This document shows positions 17,396 to 26,243 of a stretch of DNA of 64,000 bases, one piece after another. Position numbers and translations under genes: made by a program. Under the pieces are notes generated by a model. The model was not told where the DNA came from and searched no databases. It saw only the letters and a program-made list of their open reading frames with translations. Source of the stretch: Glaciecola sp965660815 (GTDB lineage: Bacteria; Pseudomonadota; Gammaproteobacteria; Enterobacterales; Alteromonadaceae); NCBI GenBank assembly GCA_965660815.1, contig CBFIBG010000005.1, positions 1-64,000 on the forward strand, written 5' to 3'. Numbering within the stretch: position 1 is the first letter of the stretch; every line of letters begins with the position of its first letter.

Positions 17396-18796
17396 TTATG
17401 CTCCCAATTTTCTAACGTCTGTAAATTTGCCAGTGATGGCTGCGGCCGCCGCCATTTCAGGACTCACTAAATGGGTTCTGGCTCCACGACCTTGTCTTCC
17501 TTCAAAATTACGATTACTGGTCGAAGCGCAGCGATCTCCCTCTTTAAGAACATCGTCATTCATACCAAGACACATTGAACAACCAGGGAGTCTCCATTCA
17601 AACCCACTTTCAATGAATATTTTGTCGAGAGCCTCTTCTTCAGCTTGTTGTTTTACCAAAACAGAGCCAGGCACCACAATAGCGGTGACATTGGGATCTA
17701 CCTTACCTAATGCTGCCACTTTGGCTGCCGCTCTAAGATCTTCAATACGGCTGTTGGTACAAGAACCAATGAATACATGGGAAATACCAATTTCATCTAT
17801 TGCTTGTCCAGCCGTTAGGCCCATATACTTAAGGGCTTTTTCGGCCGAGTTTTTGGTAATGTTGTCAACAAACATAGCAGGGTCAGGCACTTTTCCATTT
17901 ACACCTGATACTTGTCCTGGGTTGGTTCCCCATGTGACTTGAGGTTCAATATCTTGAGTATCTAAATTGACTACAGTATCAAATTCAGCGTTATCATCCG
18001 AAAATAAAGTCTTCCAGTAGTTCACTGCGTCCTGCCAATGTTCGTCAGCAGGAGCAAATTCTTTACCTTTAATATAATCAATGGTCTTATCATCCGGCGC
18101 AATTAAACCAGCTTTTGCCCCTGCTTCAATGCTCATATTACACACGGTCATGCGTTCTTCCATAGACAGTGCTCTTATGGCTTCTCCTGCGTATTCAATG
18201 ACATGGCCAGTGGCACCTGCATGACCAATTTTACCAATAATGGCAAGAATGATGTCTTTAGCAGTTACTCCTAAAGGTAATTTTCCATCCACGTTAACTA
18301 GCATGCTTTTTGCTTTTGACTGTTTTAAAGTTTGTGTCGCCAGCACATGTTCAACTTGTGATGTACCAATGCCAAAGGCTAATGCTCCAAAAGCTCCATG
18401 TGTCGCTGTATGAGAGTCGCCGCATACAACGGTCATTCCTGGGTGTATCAAACCTAACTGAGGTCCGATAACATGCACAATTCCCTGATTTTTATGGCCA
18501 ACTGGGTACAACTCTATACCATGTGTGGCGCAGTTCGCAGCTAATGTATTCAACTGAAGTTGATTTTCAGGCCCGCACGCGTCAAGCGCAAGCGATCGGG
18601 TTGAAATGCTGTGATCCATGGTTCCAAATGTAAGGTCCGGTCTTCGTACTTTGCGGCCTTTTTCCGCTAAGCCGGCGAATGCTTGCGGAGTAGTTACTTC
18701 GTGAATCAAATGACGGTCGATGTAGAGCAACAAGTCATCGCCCATTTGATCAATAACGTGTGAGTTCAATATTTTTTCATATAAAGTGGCTGGCAT
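17396..18796 (-). CDS. leuC: 3-isopropylmalate dehydratase large subunit
   Basis: A 466-residue aconitase-family subunit that carries the [4Fe-4S] cluster. Cluster cysteines are in GSCTNSR and in PGCSMCLGMN near the C terminus; CGDSHTATHGAFG and GIGTSQVEHVLATQ are further family blocks. It works with LeuD in the second step of leucine synthesis. ATG 18796 has GAGGAAC upstream in the 9-base gap to leuB. Third gene of leuABCD. Confidence 0.98.
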   Translation of the reverse strand: MPATLYEKILNSHVIDQMGDDLLLYIDRHLIHEVTTPQAFAGLAEKGRKVRRPDLTFGTMDHSISTRSLALDACGPENQLQLNTLAANCATHGIELYPVGHKNQGIVHVIGPQLGLIHPGMTVVCGDSHTATHGAFGALAFGIGTSQVEHVLATQTLKQSKAKSMLVNVDGKLPLGVTAKDIILAIIGKIGHAGATGHVIEYAGEAIRALSMEERMTVCNMSIEAGAKAGLIAPDDKTIDYIKGKEFAPADEHWQDAVNYWKTLFSDDNAEFDTVVNLDTQDIEPQVTWGTNPGQVSGVNGKVPDPAMFVDNITKNSAEKALKYMGLTAGQAIDEIGISHVFIGSCTNSRIEDLRAAAKVAALGKVDPNVTAIVVPGSVLVKQQAEEEALDKIFIESGFEWRLPGCSMCLGMNDDVLKEGDRCASTSNRNFEGRQGRGARTHLVSPEMAAAAAITGKFTDVRKLGA

Positions 18797-18805
18797 GTTA
18801 GTTCC

Positions 18806-19891
18806 TCATAGTTTACTGACGATGTAATCACCCACTTCAGAGGTTGATTTTGCATTTTGTTGTTGGTCTTTCGAGAGCAACTCTGACGTTAATATACCGT
18901 CGCTCAATGTCTCGACTACGGCTTTATCAATGGCGTCGGCTGCGTCTTCCAAGCCTAAGCTGTAACGTAACATCATGGATGCTGAAAGTATTTGAGCTAC
19001 AGGATTAGCAATATTCTTACCCGCTATGTCTGGCGCCGAGCCTCCTGCTGGTTCATACATTCCAAAGCCATCTTGGTTTATACTCGCAGAAGGAAGTAGA
19101 CCCATTGAACCGGTAATCATAGCGCATTCGTCCGATAGGATGTCGCCAAATAAATTCGAGCAAAGCAAAACATCAAACTGATTGGGATTCGCTACTAACT
19201 GCATAGTGGCATTGTCAATATACATATGCTCAAGTGCCACGTTTGGATAGTCTTTAGCGACTTCCTCAACTACTTCTCTCCACAAGCGACTAGTAACAAG
19301 TACGTTAGCTTTGTCCACAGAAGTCACTTTGTTGTCTCTTTTAGTGGCTGCTTCAAAGGCTGACACTGCAATTCGTCTTATTTCAGCCTTAGAATATCGC
19401 ATGGTGTCAAAGGCATTGGTTTGTTCACCTTCTCCTTCTATACCTTTGGGTTGCCCAAAATAAATCCCTGAGGTCAGTTCACGGACAACTAACACATCTA
19501 CGCTGTTTTCCGCAATGTCTTTTCTTAACGGTGATAGATGCGCCAAACTTTGATAGATTTTGGCAGGCCTAAGGTTGCTGAATAAATCGAAGTGACTTCT
19601 GAGTTTTAACAACGCTGCTCGTTCTGGTCTTTCGTCTAAAGGTAAGTTATCCCATTTTGGGCCGCCTATAGAACCAAACAGAATTGCATCCGCTTGCTCG
19701 CAACCCTTTAGTGTTTCATCTGGTAACGCGACCGAGCAGGTATCGATTGCGTAACCGCCCACTGGGTATTCGGAACAATTCAATTCAAATTTGAACTTGT
19801 TGGATACAGCGTCAAGTACTTTGCGTGCTTGTTGCATAACTTCGGGACCTATCCCATCTCCTGCCAGCACGGCAATGTTGTAACTTGTCAT
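18806..19891 (-). CDS. leuB: 3-isopropylmalate dehydrogenase
   Basis: A 361-residue NAD-dependent beta-decarboxylating dehydrogenase that oxidises 3-isopropylmalate to 2-oxoisocaproate. It has the N-terminal AGDGIGPEVM, the substrate-binding arginine region (LLKLRSHFDLFSNLRPAK), VRELTSGIYFG, and the metal-binding Asp region NLFGDILSDECAMITGSMGLLPSAS, followed by EPAGGSAPDIAGKNIANP. The gene starts immediately after the leuA stop and precedes leuC by 9 bases. Confidence 0.98.
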   Translation of the reverse strand: MTSYNIAVLAGDGIGPEVMQQARKVLDAVSNKFKFELNCSEYPVGGYAIDTCSVALPDETLKGCEQADAILFGSIGGPKWDNLPLDERPERAALLKLRSHFDLFSNLRPAKIYQSLAHLSPLRKDIAENSVDVLVVRELTSGIYFGQPKGIEGEGEQTNAFDTMRYSKAEIRRIAVSAFEAATKRDNKVTSVDKANVLVTSRLWREVVEEVAKDYPNVALEHMYIDNATMQLVANPNQFDVLLCSNLFGDILSDECAMITGSMGLLPSASINQDGFGMYEPAGGSAPDIAGKNIANPVAQILSASMMLRYSLGLEDAADAIDKAVVETLSDGILTSELLSKDQQQNAKSTSEVGDYIVSKL

Positions 19892-21445
19892 TTAAACTCC
19901 TGATATTTTATGTTGTTTCTGCTGATCAATCTGGTCGGCTAAATAAGTATTATTCAATACAAATATAAGCGCTTTAACGCCAGCTTCTACAATATCCGTT
20001 GCCAGCCCAATTCCGTTAAACCGGCGGCCTTTATATTCAACTATCACGCTCACTTGAGCTAAGGCGTTCGCTCCAGCTCCTTTAGAATCGAGCTTGAAGT
20101 CCACTATATTGATATCGTGACCATTGATCCCTTTGATGATCGCATTAAATGCAGCGTCCACTGGACCATTTCCAGTCGACACTTGGGTAATTTCATCGTT
20201 GCCAGCTTTGATAGTGACGGTCGCGCTGGGAATAGTATTTTTGCCTGAAGTAGCTTGTAGGTAATTTAACTCGTAGTGGGCATGGTCATGTTTTTGCTGA
20301 TCAAAGAATAAAAGAGCTTCGAGGTCATAATCAAACACTTGCCCTTTTTTATCAGCTAAACGTAGAAAACTTGCATAGATATTGTCTAAATCGTATTCAT
20401 CTTCATTGTATCCAAGTTCTTTTAACCGGTGCTTTATTACATGACGACCCGACCGAGAGGTAAGATTGAGAATGTTTTTATTAATACCAACACTTTCCGG
20501 AGTCATTATTTCGTAGGTATTTTGTCCTTTTAACACTCCATCTTGGTGAATACCAGAAGAATGACTAAAAGCGTTTGCACCCACAATCGCTTTGTTTGCT
20601 TGAACCGGCATATTACACAATTGGCTCACAAGCTTTGATGCTTTATGAATTTCTTGGGTGTTAATGTTTGTCTCTAAGCCCAGCTTTTGCTGGCGCGTGC
20701 TTAATGTCATGACGATTTCTTCTAAAGAACAATTACCTGCACGCTCACCTATGCCATTAACTGTGCATTCAACCTGTCTTGCTCCTTGCTCTACAGCGGA
20801 TAAAGAATTGGCTACAGCCAGTCCCAAATCATTGTGGCAGTGCACTGATATTATCGCTTTATCAATGTTAGGTACTCTATTGAATAGATTTTGAATGATT
20901 CCTCCAAACTCTGATGGAATCGTGTAGCCAACAGTATCTGGAATATTTACTGTGGTAGCGCCAGCATTAATGGCAGACTCTACCATCCTGCAAAGATAGT
21001 CAATGTGGGTTCGACCAGCGTCCTCGCATGAAAACTCTATATCGTCTGTATATTTGCTTGCGTGCTTAATGGCCTTTACTGCCATTTCAACAATTTCGTC
21101 TTGCGACTTACGAAGCTTTTGGTCTACATGAATATCGGATGTGGCAATAAACGTATGAATACGAAATGCATCTGCAACACCAAGGGCTTGGCCACAGGCA
21201 TCTATGTCTTTTTCGAGTGCTCTAGATAAACCACACACCCTTGCGTGTTTTATTTCTTTTGCAATAAGTCGAACCGATTCAAAGTCGCCGGGCGAGGAAA
21301 CCGGAAAACCAGCTTCGATAATATCCACGCCGAGTCGCTCCAGCATCAGTGCAATTTGCAGTTTTTCTCGCACACTTAAACTGGCTGGTAAAGCCTGCTC
21401 GCCGTCTCGCAATGTCGTGTCGAATATTATGACCTGATTATTCAT
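19892..21445 (-). CDS. leuA: 2-isopropylmalate synthase
   Basis: The first committed enzyme of leucine synthesis, joining acetyl-CoA and 2-oxoisovalerate. From ATG 21445 it has 517 residues. It shows the HMGL-like barrel start FDTTLRDGEQALPASLS, SVHCHNDLGLAVANSL and GIGERAGNCSLEEI (metal and active site), and a C-terminal regulatory domain (about 390-517) for leucine feedback inhibition. The ORF has an ATG 12 bases earlier, but that ATGAGGAAA contains the ribosome site GAGGAA for the ATG at 21445, which also aligns with E. coli LeuA. A leader peptide and attenuator-like terminator precede it. Confidence 0.97.
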   Translation of the reverse strand: MNNQVIIFDTTLRDGEQALPASLSVREKLQIALMLERLGVDIIEAGFPVSSPGDFESVRLIAKEIKHARVCGLSRALEKDIDACGQALGVADAFRIHTFIATSDIHVDQKLRKSQDEIVEMAVKAIKHASKYTDDIEFSCEDAGRTHIDYLCRMVESAINAGATTVNIPDTVGYTIPSEFGGIIQNLFNRVPNIDKAIISVHCHNDLGLAVANSLSAVEQGARQVECTVNGIGERAGNCSLEEIVMTLSTRQQKLGLETNINTQEIHKASKLVSQLCNMPVQANKAIVGANAFSHSSGIHQDGVLKGQNTYEIMTPESVGINKNILNLTSRSGRHVIKHRLKELGYNEDEYDLDNIYASFLRLADKKGQVFDYDLEALLFFDQQKHDHAHYELNYLQATSGKNTIPSATVTIKAGNDEITQVSTGNGPVDAAFNAIIKGINGHDINIVDFKLDSKGAGANALAQVSVIVEYKGRRFNGIGLATDIVEAGVKALIFVLNNTYLADQIDQQKQHKISGV

Positions 21446-21516
21446 ATTTTTCCTCATTCAAATTTTTAATGAGAAGACTGGTGTTAGTCTCTGCATCAAA
21501 GTTGTCGAAAAATACC

Positions 21517-21546
21517 ATAAAAAAACCCGTGATGAACACGGGTTTT
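21517..21546 (-). terminator. Attenuator terminator in the leuA leader
   Basis: On the minus strand a 6-base GC stem, CCCGTG (21542-21537) with CACGGG (21531-21526), is flanked by AAAA on the 5' side and seven T on the 3' side. It lies between the leader peptide stop (21566) and leuA (21445), where a leu attenuator is expected. Confidence 0.82.
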
Positions 21547-21565
21547 GACTATAGTTTTATGTGCC

Positions 21566-21649
21566 TTACCCGCGCAAGATTGACTCCGCCAGAATAAGGA
21601 GGAGGATAGACAATTTTACTTCTAAACCAAAAATTGATAGATGCTTCAC
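21566..21649 (-). CDS. leuL: Leucine operon leader peptide, 27 aa
   Basis: A short frame starting at GTG 21649 with AGGA about 9 bases upstream. Eight of 27 residues are Leu and four are Ile, including the run I-L-L-L-I-L at residues 15-20, and it ends S-I-L-R-G; E. coli LeuL similarly has LLLL followed by SSLRG. The stop codon lies 20 bases before the attenuator stem. Ribosome stalling at Leu codons when charged tRNA-Leu is scarce would favour an alternative fold and let transcription enter leuABCD. Position, composition and the hairpin together make the case; the alternative antiterminator fold was not computed. Confidence 0.78.
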   Translation of the reverse strand: MKHLSIFGLEVKLSILLLILAESILRG

Positions 21650-21714
21650 TCTTTGTCTTCCTAAGTTTAACTAAATTTCTTGAGGCCCACATATCTAGAA
21701 CCTATTATTAAAAG

Positions 21715-21743
21715 AATGTAACCTCGTTTACTTAATAGGTCAA
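21715..21743 (-). promoter_or_regulatory. leu operon promoter
   Basis: On the minus strand TTGACC (21743-21738), a 17-base spacer and TACATT (21720-21715). It begins 3 bases after the malate synthase stop codon and would start the leuL-leuABCD transcript near 21708. Confidence 0.65.
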
Positions 21744-21746
21744 CAG

Positions 21747-23993
21747 TTAAGCATCCATAGTCGCCATTTTTCTTTTCATTTCAATTCGCTTTGCGTGCAA
21801 TAAAGGCTCGGTGTAACCGCTTGGCTGTTCTTTACCTTCAAAAATGAGTGCGCTAGCGGCCTGAAATCCAATAGTGTCGGTATAATTTGGGCCCATTGGT
21901 ATATATTCATCATCGCCTTTATTTTGTTCATCAACCAGTTTTGCCATTTCAAGCAGTGAAGCCTTTACTTGCTCTTCATTAATCACATCATGCGCAAGCC
22001 AATTGGCAAGGTGTTGACTGGATATTCTCAATGTTGCTCTATCTTCCATCAAGCCAACATTGTTGATATCAGGAACTTTTGAACATCCTATGCCTTGATG
22101 TACCCATCTGACAACGTACCCAAGAATCCCCTGAATATTGTTATCAATTTCTCTTTTTATCTCTTCATCGGTAAGAGTTTTAGACTCATCCATTAACGGA
22201 ATTTGTAAGATAGTATCTAGTGCATCGGTATCTGTCTCAATGCCTTTTTGAACGTCGAACACATTTATTTCATGATAATGCAAAGCATGTAAAGTGGCAC
22301 CGGTTGGTGAAGGTACCCAAGCGGTATTGGCGCCAGATTTAGGATGACCGATTTTGGTCGTAAGCATGTTCGCCATTTGGTCTGGAATAGGCCACATGCC
22401 TTTTCCTATTTGCGCTTTCCCTGATAGACCTGCGTTTAAGCCTATGCTCACATTTGCATTCTCATATGCTTGAATCCAAGGCATTTGCTTTAAATCTGCT
22501 TTGGGTGCAAATGGGCCTTTCAACATTGAGGTGTGGATTTCATCGCCGGTTCTATCTAGAAAGCCGGTATTAATAAATACCACGCGGTCTTTTGCTTCGT
22601 AAATACAGGCCGATAGATTTACGCTGGTTCTGCGCTCTTCATCCATGATGCCAACTTTAAGCGTGAAGCGCTTAAGATCAAGCATGTCTTCTATTGCGTT
22701 AAATAAATCGTTCGTAAGCTTAACTTCTTCTGGCCCGTGCATTTTGGGCTTTACGATATAAATACTATCTTGTTTGCTGTTTTGGAAAGTGCTGTTACCG
22801 AGTAAATCGTGTTTACCAATTAAGCTGGTAATGACTCCGTCCATTATTCCTTCAAATACAGGTTCTGAGTTGAATAAAATTGCGTCGTTGCGCATTAAAT
22901 GCCCAACGTTACGAACGAACATAAGACTACGACCAGATACAGTGTATTCACCATCATTATTCGATGCAGTGTATTGACGGTCTTGTTCCATTTTACGCTC
23001 TATGGTTTTATCGCCTTTTTTTATTGTCAGAGACAAATTGCCTTGCATCAAACCTAACCAATTTTGATAAACTAGTGTCTTGTCTTCCGCATCAACTGCA
23101 GCAACAGAGTCCTCGCAGTCCATTATTGTGGTTAGCGCTGATTCTAAGGCAATGTCCTTCAATCCTGCAGGGTCTGCTTGTCCAATTAAATGGCTTGGGT
23201 CGATTTGAAGTTCGGCGTGCAGTCCATTATGACGCAGTAATATGCTGGTTGGCTTATCTACAGTTCCGGTAAAACCAACAAATTGATCGGGGTCTGCAAG
23301 TTGAACAGTGCTTTTTTCGCTTCCTTCGGTAAGCTCTACTTTTAACGTACCCTCTTCAATTCTATAATCTGTGCTATCAGTATGGCTACCTGTACTTAAA
23401 GGCGCTATCGTGTTTAGTAATTCTCTTGCTTTTGTGATAACCGCCAAACCGCGGTCAGGATTATAATTTTTAGTTTTCTCAAGCCCGTTTTCTTCTGAGA
23501 TTGCGTCAGTGCCATATAACGCATCGTATAAGCTTCCCCAACGAGCATTGACAGCATTAAGCGCGTATCTTGCATTATTTATAGGCACTACCAATTGTGG
23601 TCCGGCAAGTGTGGCGATTTCGTCATCAACATTTTGAGTATTTATCTCAAATGGAGCAGGCTGCTCTACCAAATAGCCAATATCCGTTAAAAACGATTTA
23701 TAAGCAGCAAAGTCTGCATTCGGCTCTATTTGATGGAACGCATCTATTTGAGATTGAATATTATCGCGCTTTTCCAAAAGTCTTTGATTAAGAGGCGTAA
23801 AATCGTTTAGTATCTTTTCAAACCCAGACCAGAAGGCGCTTTCTTCAATACCAGTGTTTGGTAACGCCTCTTCGTTAATAAACGAATACAATTGTTTGTC
23901 AACCTGAAGATTACCCGTTTTGACGTACTGCTCGCCAGTTTGATTAGATGTATTTGAAGATTGGTTGGAAGAGTTTTTGCTGAAGGTTTGCAT
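21747..23993 (-). CDS. glcB: Malate synthase G
   Basis: A 748-residue enzyme of the long, single-chain malate synthase G class; it condenses glyoxylate with acetyl-CoA to malate, the second step of the glyoxylate shunt. Recognised blocks: NARYALNAVNARWGSLYDALYGTDAI, ILLRHNGLHAELQID, TIMDCEDSVAAVDAEDK (catalytic Asp/Glu region), MHGPEEV, TGFLDRTGDEIHTSM, KPQIG-like KAQIGKGMW and the C-terminal DYVRWVHQGIGCSKVPDI-like block. The first ~24 residues are Ser/Asn/Gln-rich and extend beyond E. coli GlcB (723 aa). GAGG precedes the ATG at suitable spacing. The upstream neighbour on the same strand is a LysR regulator. Confidence 0.96.
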   Translation of the reverse strand: MQTFSKNSSNQSSNTSNQTGEQYVKTGNLQVDKQLYSFINEEALPNTGIEESAFWSGFEKILNDFTPLNQRLLEKRDNIQSQIDAFHQIEPNADFAAYKSFLTDIGYLVEQPAPFEINTQNVDDEIATLAGPQLVVPINNARYALNAVNARWGSLYDALYGTDAISEENGLEKTKNYNPDRGLAVITKARELLNTIAPLSTGSHTDSTDYRIEEGTLKVELTEGSEKSTVQLADPDQFVGFTGTVDKPTSILLRHNGLHAELQIDPSHLIGQADPAGLKDIALESALTTIMDCEDSVAAVDAEDKTLVYQNWLGLMQGNLSLTIKKGDKTIERKMEQDRQYTASNNDGEYTVSGRSLMFVRNVGHLMRNDAILFNSEPVFEGIMDGVITSLIGKHDLLGNSTFQNSKQDSIYIVKPKMHGPEEVKLTNDLFNAIEDMLDLKRFTLKVGIMDEERRTSVNLSACIYEAKDRVVFINTGFLDRTGDEIHTSMLKGPFAPKADLKQMPWIQAYENANVSIGLNAGLSGKAQIGKGMWPIPDQMANMLTTKIGHPKSGANTAWVPSPTGATLHALHYHEINVFDVQKGIETDTDALDTILQIPLMDESKTLTDEEIKREIDNNIQGILGYVVRWVHQGIGCSKVPDINNVGLMEDRATLRISSQHLANWLAHDVINEEQVKASLLEMAKLVDEQNKGDDEYIPMGPNYTDTIGFQAASALIFEGKEQPSGYTEPLLHAKRIEMKRKMATMDA

Positions 23994-24294
23994 ATACAGG
24001 CCTCTGCTATTTAAGTGATACCAAATGGTCTCTTGAAAAAACGCGATACTTATTTAAAACAAATGTAGAAGGAAACAAGTGGCGCTATCGTTGCTTACAC
24101 TACTAGTCTTTCTATCTCAACTAAAGCACAAAATGTTGTGAAAAATAATCAGTTAACGCGACGATTTGTTCAACAACAAATATAAGGTAGAAAAACTATT
24201 GTCTAGTGACAGTTTATGTCAAACTACTAATAAAGTTTAGATTATAAACGTTATAACTATCATTCATAAACTAAATATTCTATTCGTTTTTGTG
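23994..24294. other. Intergenic region, probable glcB control region
   Basis: This 301-base AT-rich stretch separates the LysR gene from glcB, both on the minus strand. It has several TATAAT-like and TTGACA-like hexamers on the minus strand (for example TTGACA read at about 24220 and TATAAT near 24250) but no pair with convincing spacing, and I cannot place a LysR box with confidence. No coding potential was seen. Confidence 0.4.
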
Positions 24295-25254
24295 TTATTT
24301 GTTTTCTTCTTGTTGCATTTCTTCAGCCACTTCAGCCATTAATCGCCTAAGCCATATATGACCAACATCGTGGTGTAAAAGAGCACTCCAGGCCATTTTT
24401 AATGCTATAGGGGGTATGTCAAAGGGCGGTTTAACGACTTTAATGGTAGGGTCGTCCTTAAATATGCGGGCAGCCTTACTTGGAAGCGTAGCGATTAAGT
24501 TTTGTTTTTTGGCCATCTGTAAGGCCGCGTGATAGTGCCTTGTGAAGACTCTGATATCTCTTTGTTTGCCTAGTTTTGTTAGCTCGGCGTCTACCCAGCC
24601 TAATTTTTGCACTTCGTTTGGATCGATTCCTACGCCAACACCAAAACCAGTTTTACTTACCCAAATATGTTGGCCTTTAAGATAAGCAGTAAGGTCAAAG
24701 TTATTCGCTTGAGGGTGATCGGCACTTATCACGCACGAAAAAGAGTCATACCAAATTACTTTTTGATGGAAGGACAATGGCAGTTCTTCGAAGCGATTGA
24801 TTGCCATATCTACTTTACCCTGTTCCACATCATGAAATGAGACGTCGCTTGGCGTAATTAAATCTAGGGTAATATTGGGCGCTAATTCAGACAATTTGCC
24901 GATCAAGCCCAGCAATAGGGTTGACTCAGCATAGTCGCTGGTCATAATTCTGAACGTTCTGTCGCTTGAACTCGGACAGAAATCAACCTCGGGTTGTATG
25001 CTCGATTCTAGTCGGCTCAACACATCCCTAATAAGAGGTTGAAGCTCTAGTGCTCGTTTAGTAGGGGTCATGCCATCACTAGTTCTAACAAGTAATGGAT
25101 CTTTAAATAAATCTCTAAGTCTTTTTAGACCATTGCTCATTGCTGGCTGAGTGATACTGAGTTGATTAGCTGCTTTAGTGACACTGCCTTCACGCAATAA
25201 TACATCTAAATAGACAAGTAAATTAAGGTCGACTTTAGCAATATTCAAAGGCAC
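24295..25254 (-). CDS. LysR-family transcriptional regulator
   Basis: A 319-residue regulator. Residues about 9-67 are the winged helix-turn-helix (LLVYLDVLLREGSVTKAANQLSITQPAMSNGLKRLRDLF), and from about 95 on there is the effector-binding domain. Translation starts at GTG with AGGAAG just upstream. It lies 301 bases ahead of the malate synthase gene on the same strand, so it may control the glyoxylate shunt, but LysR genes more often regulate a divergent neighbour, and that side holds the ART-like gene's 3' end. The inducer cannot be read from the sequence. Confidence 0.88.
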   Translation of the reverse strand: MPLNIAKVDLNLLVYLDVLLREGSVTKAANQLSITQPAMSNGLKRLRDLFKDPLLVRTSDGMTPTKRALELQPLIRDVLSRLESSIQPEVDFCPSSSDRTFRIMTSDYAESTLLLGLIGKLSELAPNITLDLITPSDVSFHDVEQGKVDMAINRFEELPLSFHQKVIWYDSFSCVISADHPQANNFDLTAYLKGQHIWVSKTGFGVGVGIDPNEVQKLGWVDAELTKLGKQRDIRVFTRHYHAALQMAKKQNLIATLPSKAARIFKDDPTIKVVKPPFDIPPIALKMAWSALLHHDVGHIWLRRLMAEVAEEMQQEENK

Positions 25255-25346
25255 AACTTCCTATCAAGTAACTTTCAAACAAGGAACACAGAATAAATAT
25301 CAAGGTATTATTCATTTTGGTGATTATAATCACATTGTGCATAAAT

Positions 25347-25380
25347 AAAGATACTTCTTTGGTATTAAAGAAGTATCTTT
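25347..25380. repeat. 14-base perfect inverted repeat between the ART-like and LysR genes
   Basis: AAAGATACTTCTTT (25347-25360) and its exact complement (25367-25380) flank a 6-base loop. On the minus strand it lies 135 bases after the ART-like gene's stop and is followed by ATTTAT, so it could act as a weak terminator or mRNA 3' end. The rest of 25255-25514 is AT-rich and without coding signal. Confidence 0.55.
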
Positions 25381-25514
25381 ATTAGAATGACAATTAAAAC
25401 ATGTAATTAAGCAAGTCTCGTTAAGTATAAGACATCTTTTGGGTTAAAAAATACACTTATCTGTCTATTATACTCGTCTAACGGAGTAGTCATTTCGCGT
25501 CATTCGTGAGTGGT

Positions 25515-26078
25515 TTATTTGCTCATTAATGCTATGTAATCTGGATCTATATCTTCATCAATATATGCCATCCCAAGTTTATTTAGATAATCTAAACGGT
25601 CAGCTTTCATTAAGTTCACTTGAGGAGCAGATACTCCATTTTCTTCATAAATACTCATAACTTTGAGCAAATATTCCTCGCCTTCCTGCACCATTAATAA
25701 ACTTGCCGCCCCAACATCAGGTTTTACTTTTAAGTTAAGTTTTTCTGGCAGAGTAATTGAGATGACGACAGGTTTTTCTTCGCCTTCAATTCGAACACTT
25801 CTATTTTTAACAGCTTGTTGAGCCCAATAATAAGCTAGTTCTGAACTTTGAGTAAGAAAGACTGGTTCAATAGTCTCTGAATATGAGTTGCCTATCGTTG
25901 CCATGGTCTGTTTAGTCGCTTCCTTAATGGCCTTGTCGCCTGAACGCTTTAATCCTTCTTTCTCGATGGGATTTATCAAAGCAGAAGAGGTGCCGTGATA
26001 CCAAATATTGCTTGTTTTGAATCCAGTCTCCGAAATCAAACGTGTGGCGTCTTTCAAAAAGTCAGGTGTTTTGCTCAT
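25515..26078 (-). CDS. ADP-ribosyltransferase-fold-like protein, function unknown
   Basis: From ATG 26078 the product has 187 residues, no signal peptide and no membrane segment. The arrangement WYHGTSSALINPIEKEGLK (about 26-44) followed by VFLTQSSELAYYWAQQAV resembles the ADP-ribosyltransferase/KptA fold, where a His in H-G-T and a later Tyr grip NAD; a third acidic position may be in GEEYL. That match is by eye only. The ORF extends 18 bases upstream to a TTG without a ribosome site. It lies downstream of isocitrate lyase with a terminator between, so it is probably expressed on its own. Possible roles include NAD-dependent protein or RNA modification. Confidence 0.5.
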   Translation of the reverse strand: MSKTPDFLKDATRLISETGFKTSNIWYHGTSSALINPIEKEGLKRSGDKAIKEATKQTMATIGNSYSETIEPVFLTQSSELAYYWAQQAVKNRSVRIEGEEKPVVISITLPEKLNLKVKPDVGAASLLMVQEGEEYLLKVMSIYEENGVSAPQVNLMKADRLDYLNKLGMAYIDEDIDPDYIALMSK

Positions 26079-26154
26079 ATATTCATTCACTCTCAATTAA
26101 TTAACATCACAAGGTGTGATTGTATAATGCTTTAAGCGCTTATTATCCGTAATT

Positions 26155-26194
26155 TTAAAAAAAGAAAAAGGCGGCGCTTTTAAAAAGTGCCGCC
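26155..26194 (-). terminator. aceA: Terminator of the isocitrate lyase gene
   Basis: On the minus strand GGCGGCACTTTTT-loop-AAAAGCGCCGCC is followed by TTTTTCTTTTTTT. It lies 50 bases after the aceA stop codon; a strong, classical structure. Confidence 0.88.
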
Positions 26195-26243
26195 TTGACT
26201 GTGTGTGTTCCAGTTTAAAATACGCTAAACTAACGCAGGTTCC

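Noticed and set aside
21555..21700. A 47-codon ATG-started frame on the minus strand in the leu leader (begins M-W-A-S-R-N)
   Set aside because: It overlaps the Leu-rich frame and runs toward the terminator, but it has only a few scattered Leu codons and no good ribosome site. The GTG frame explains the region better.
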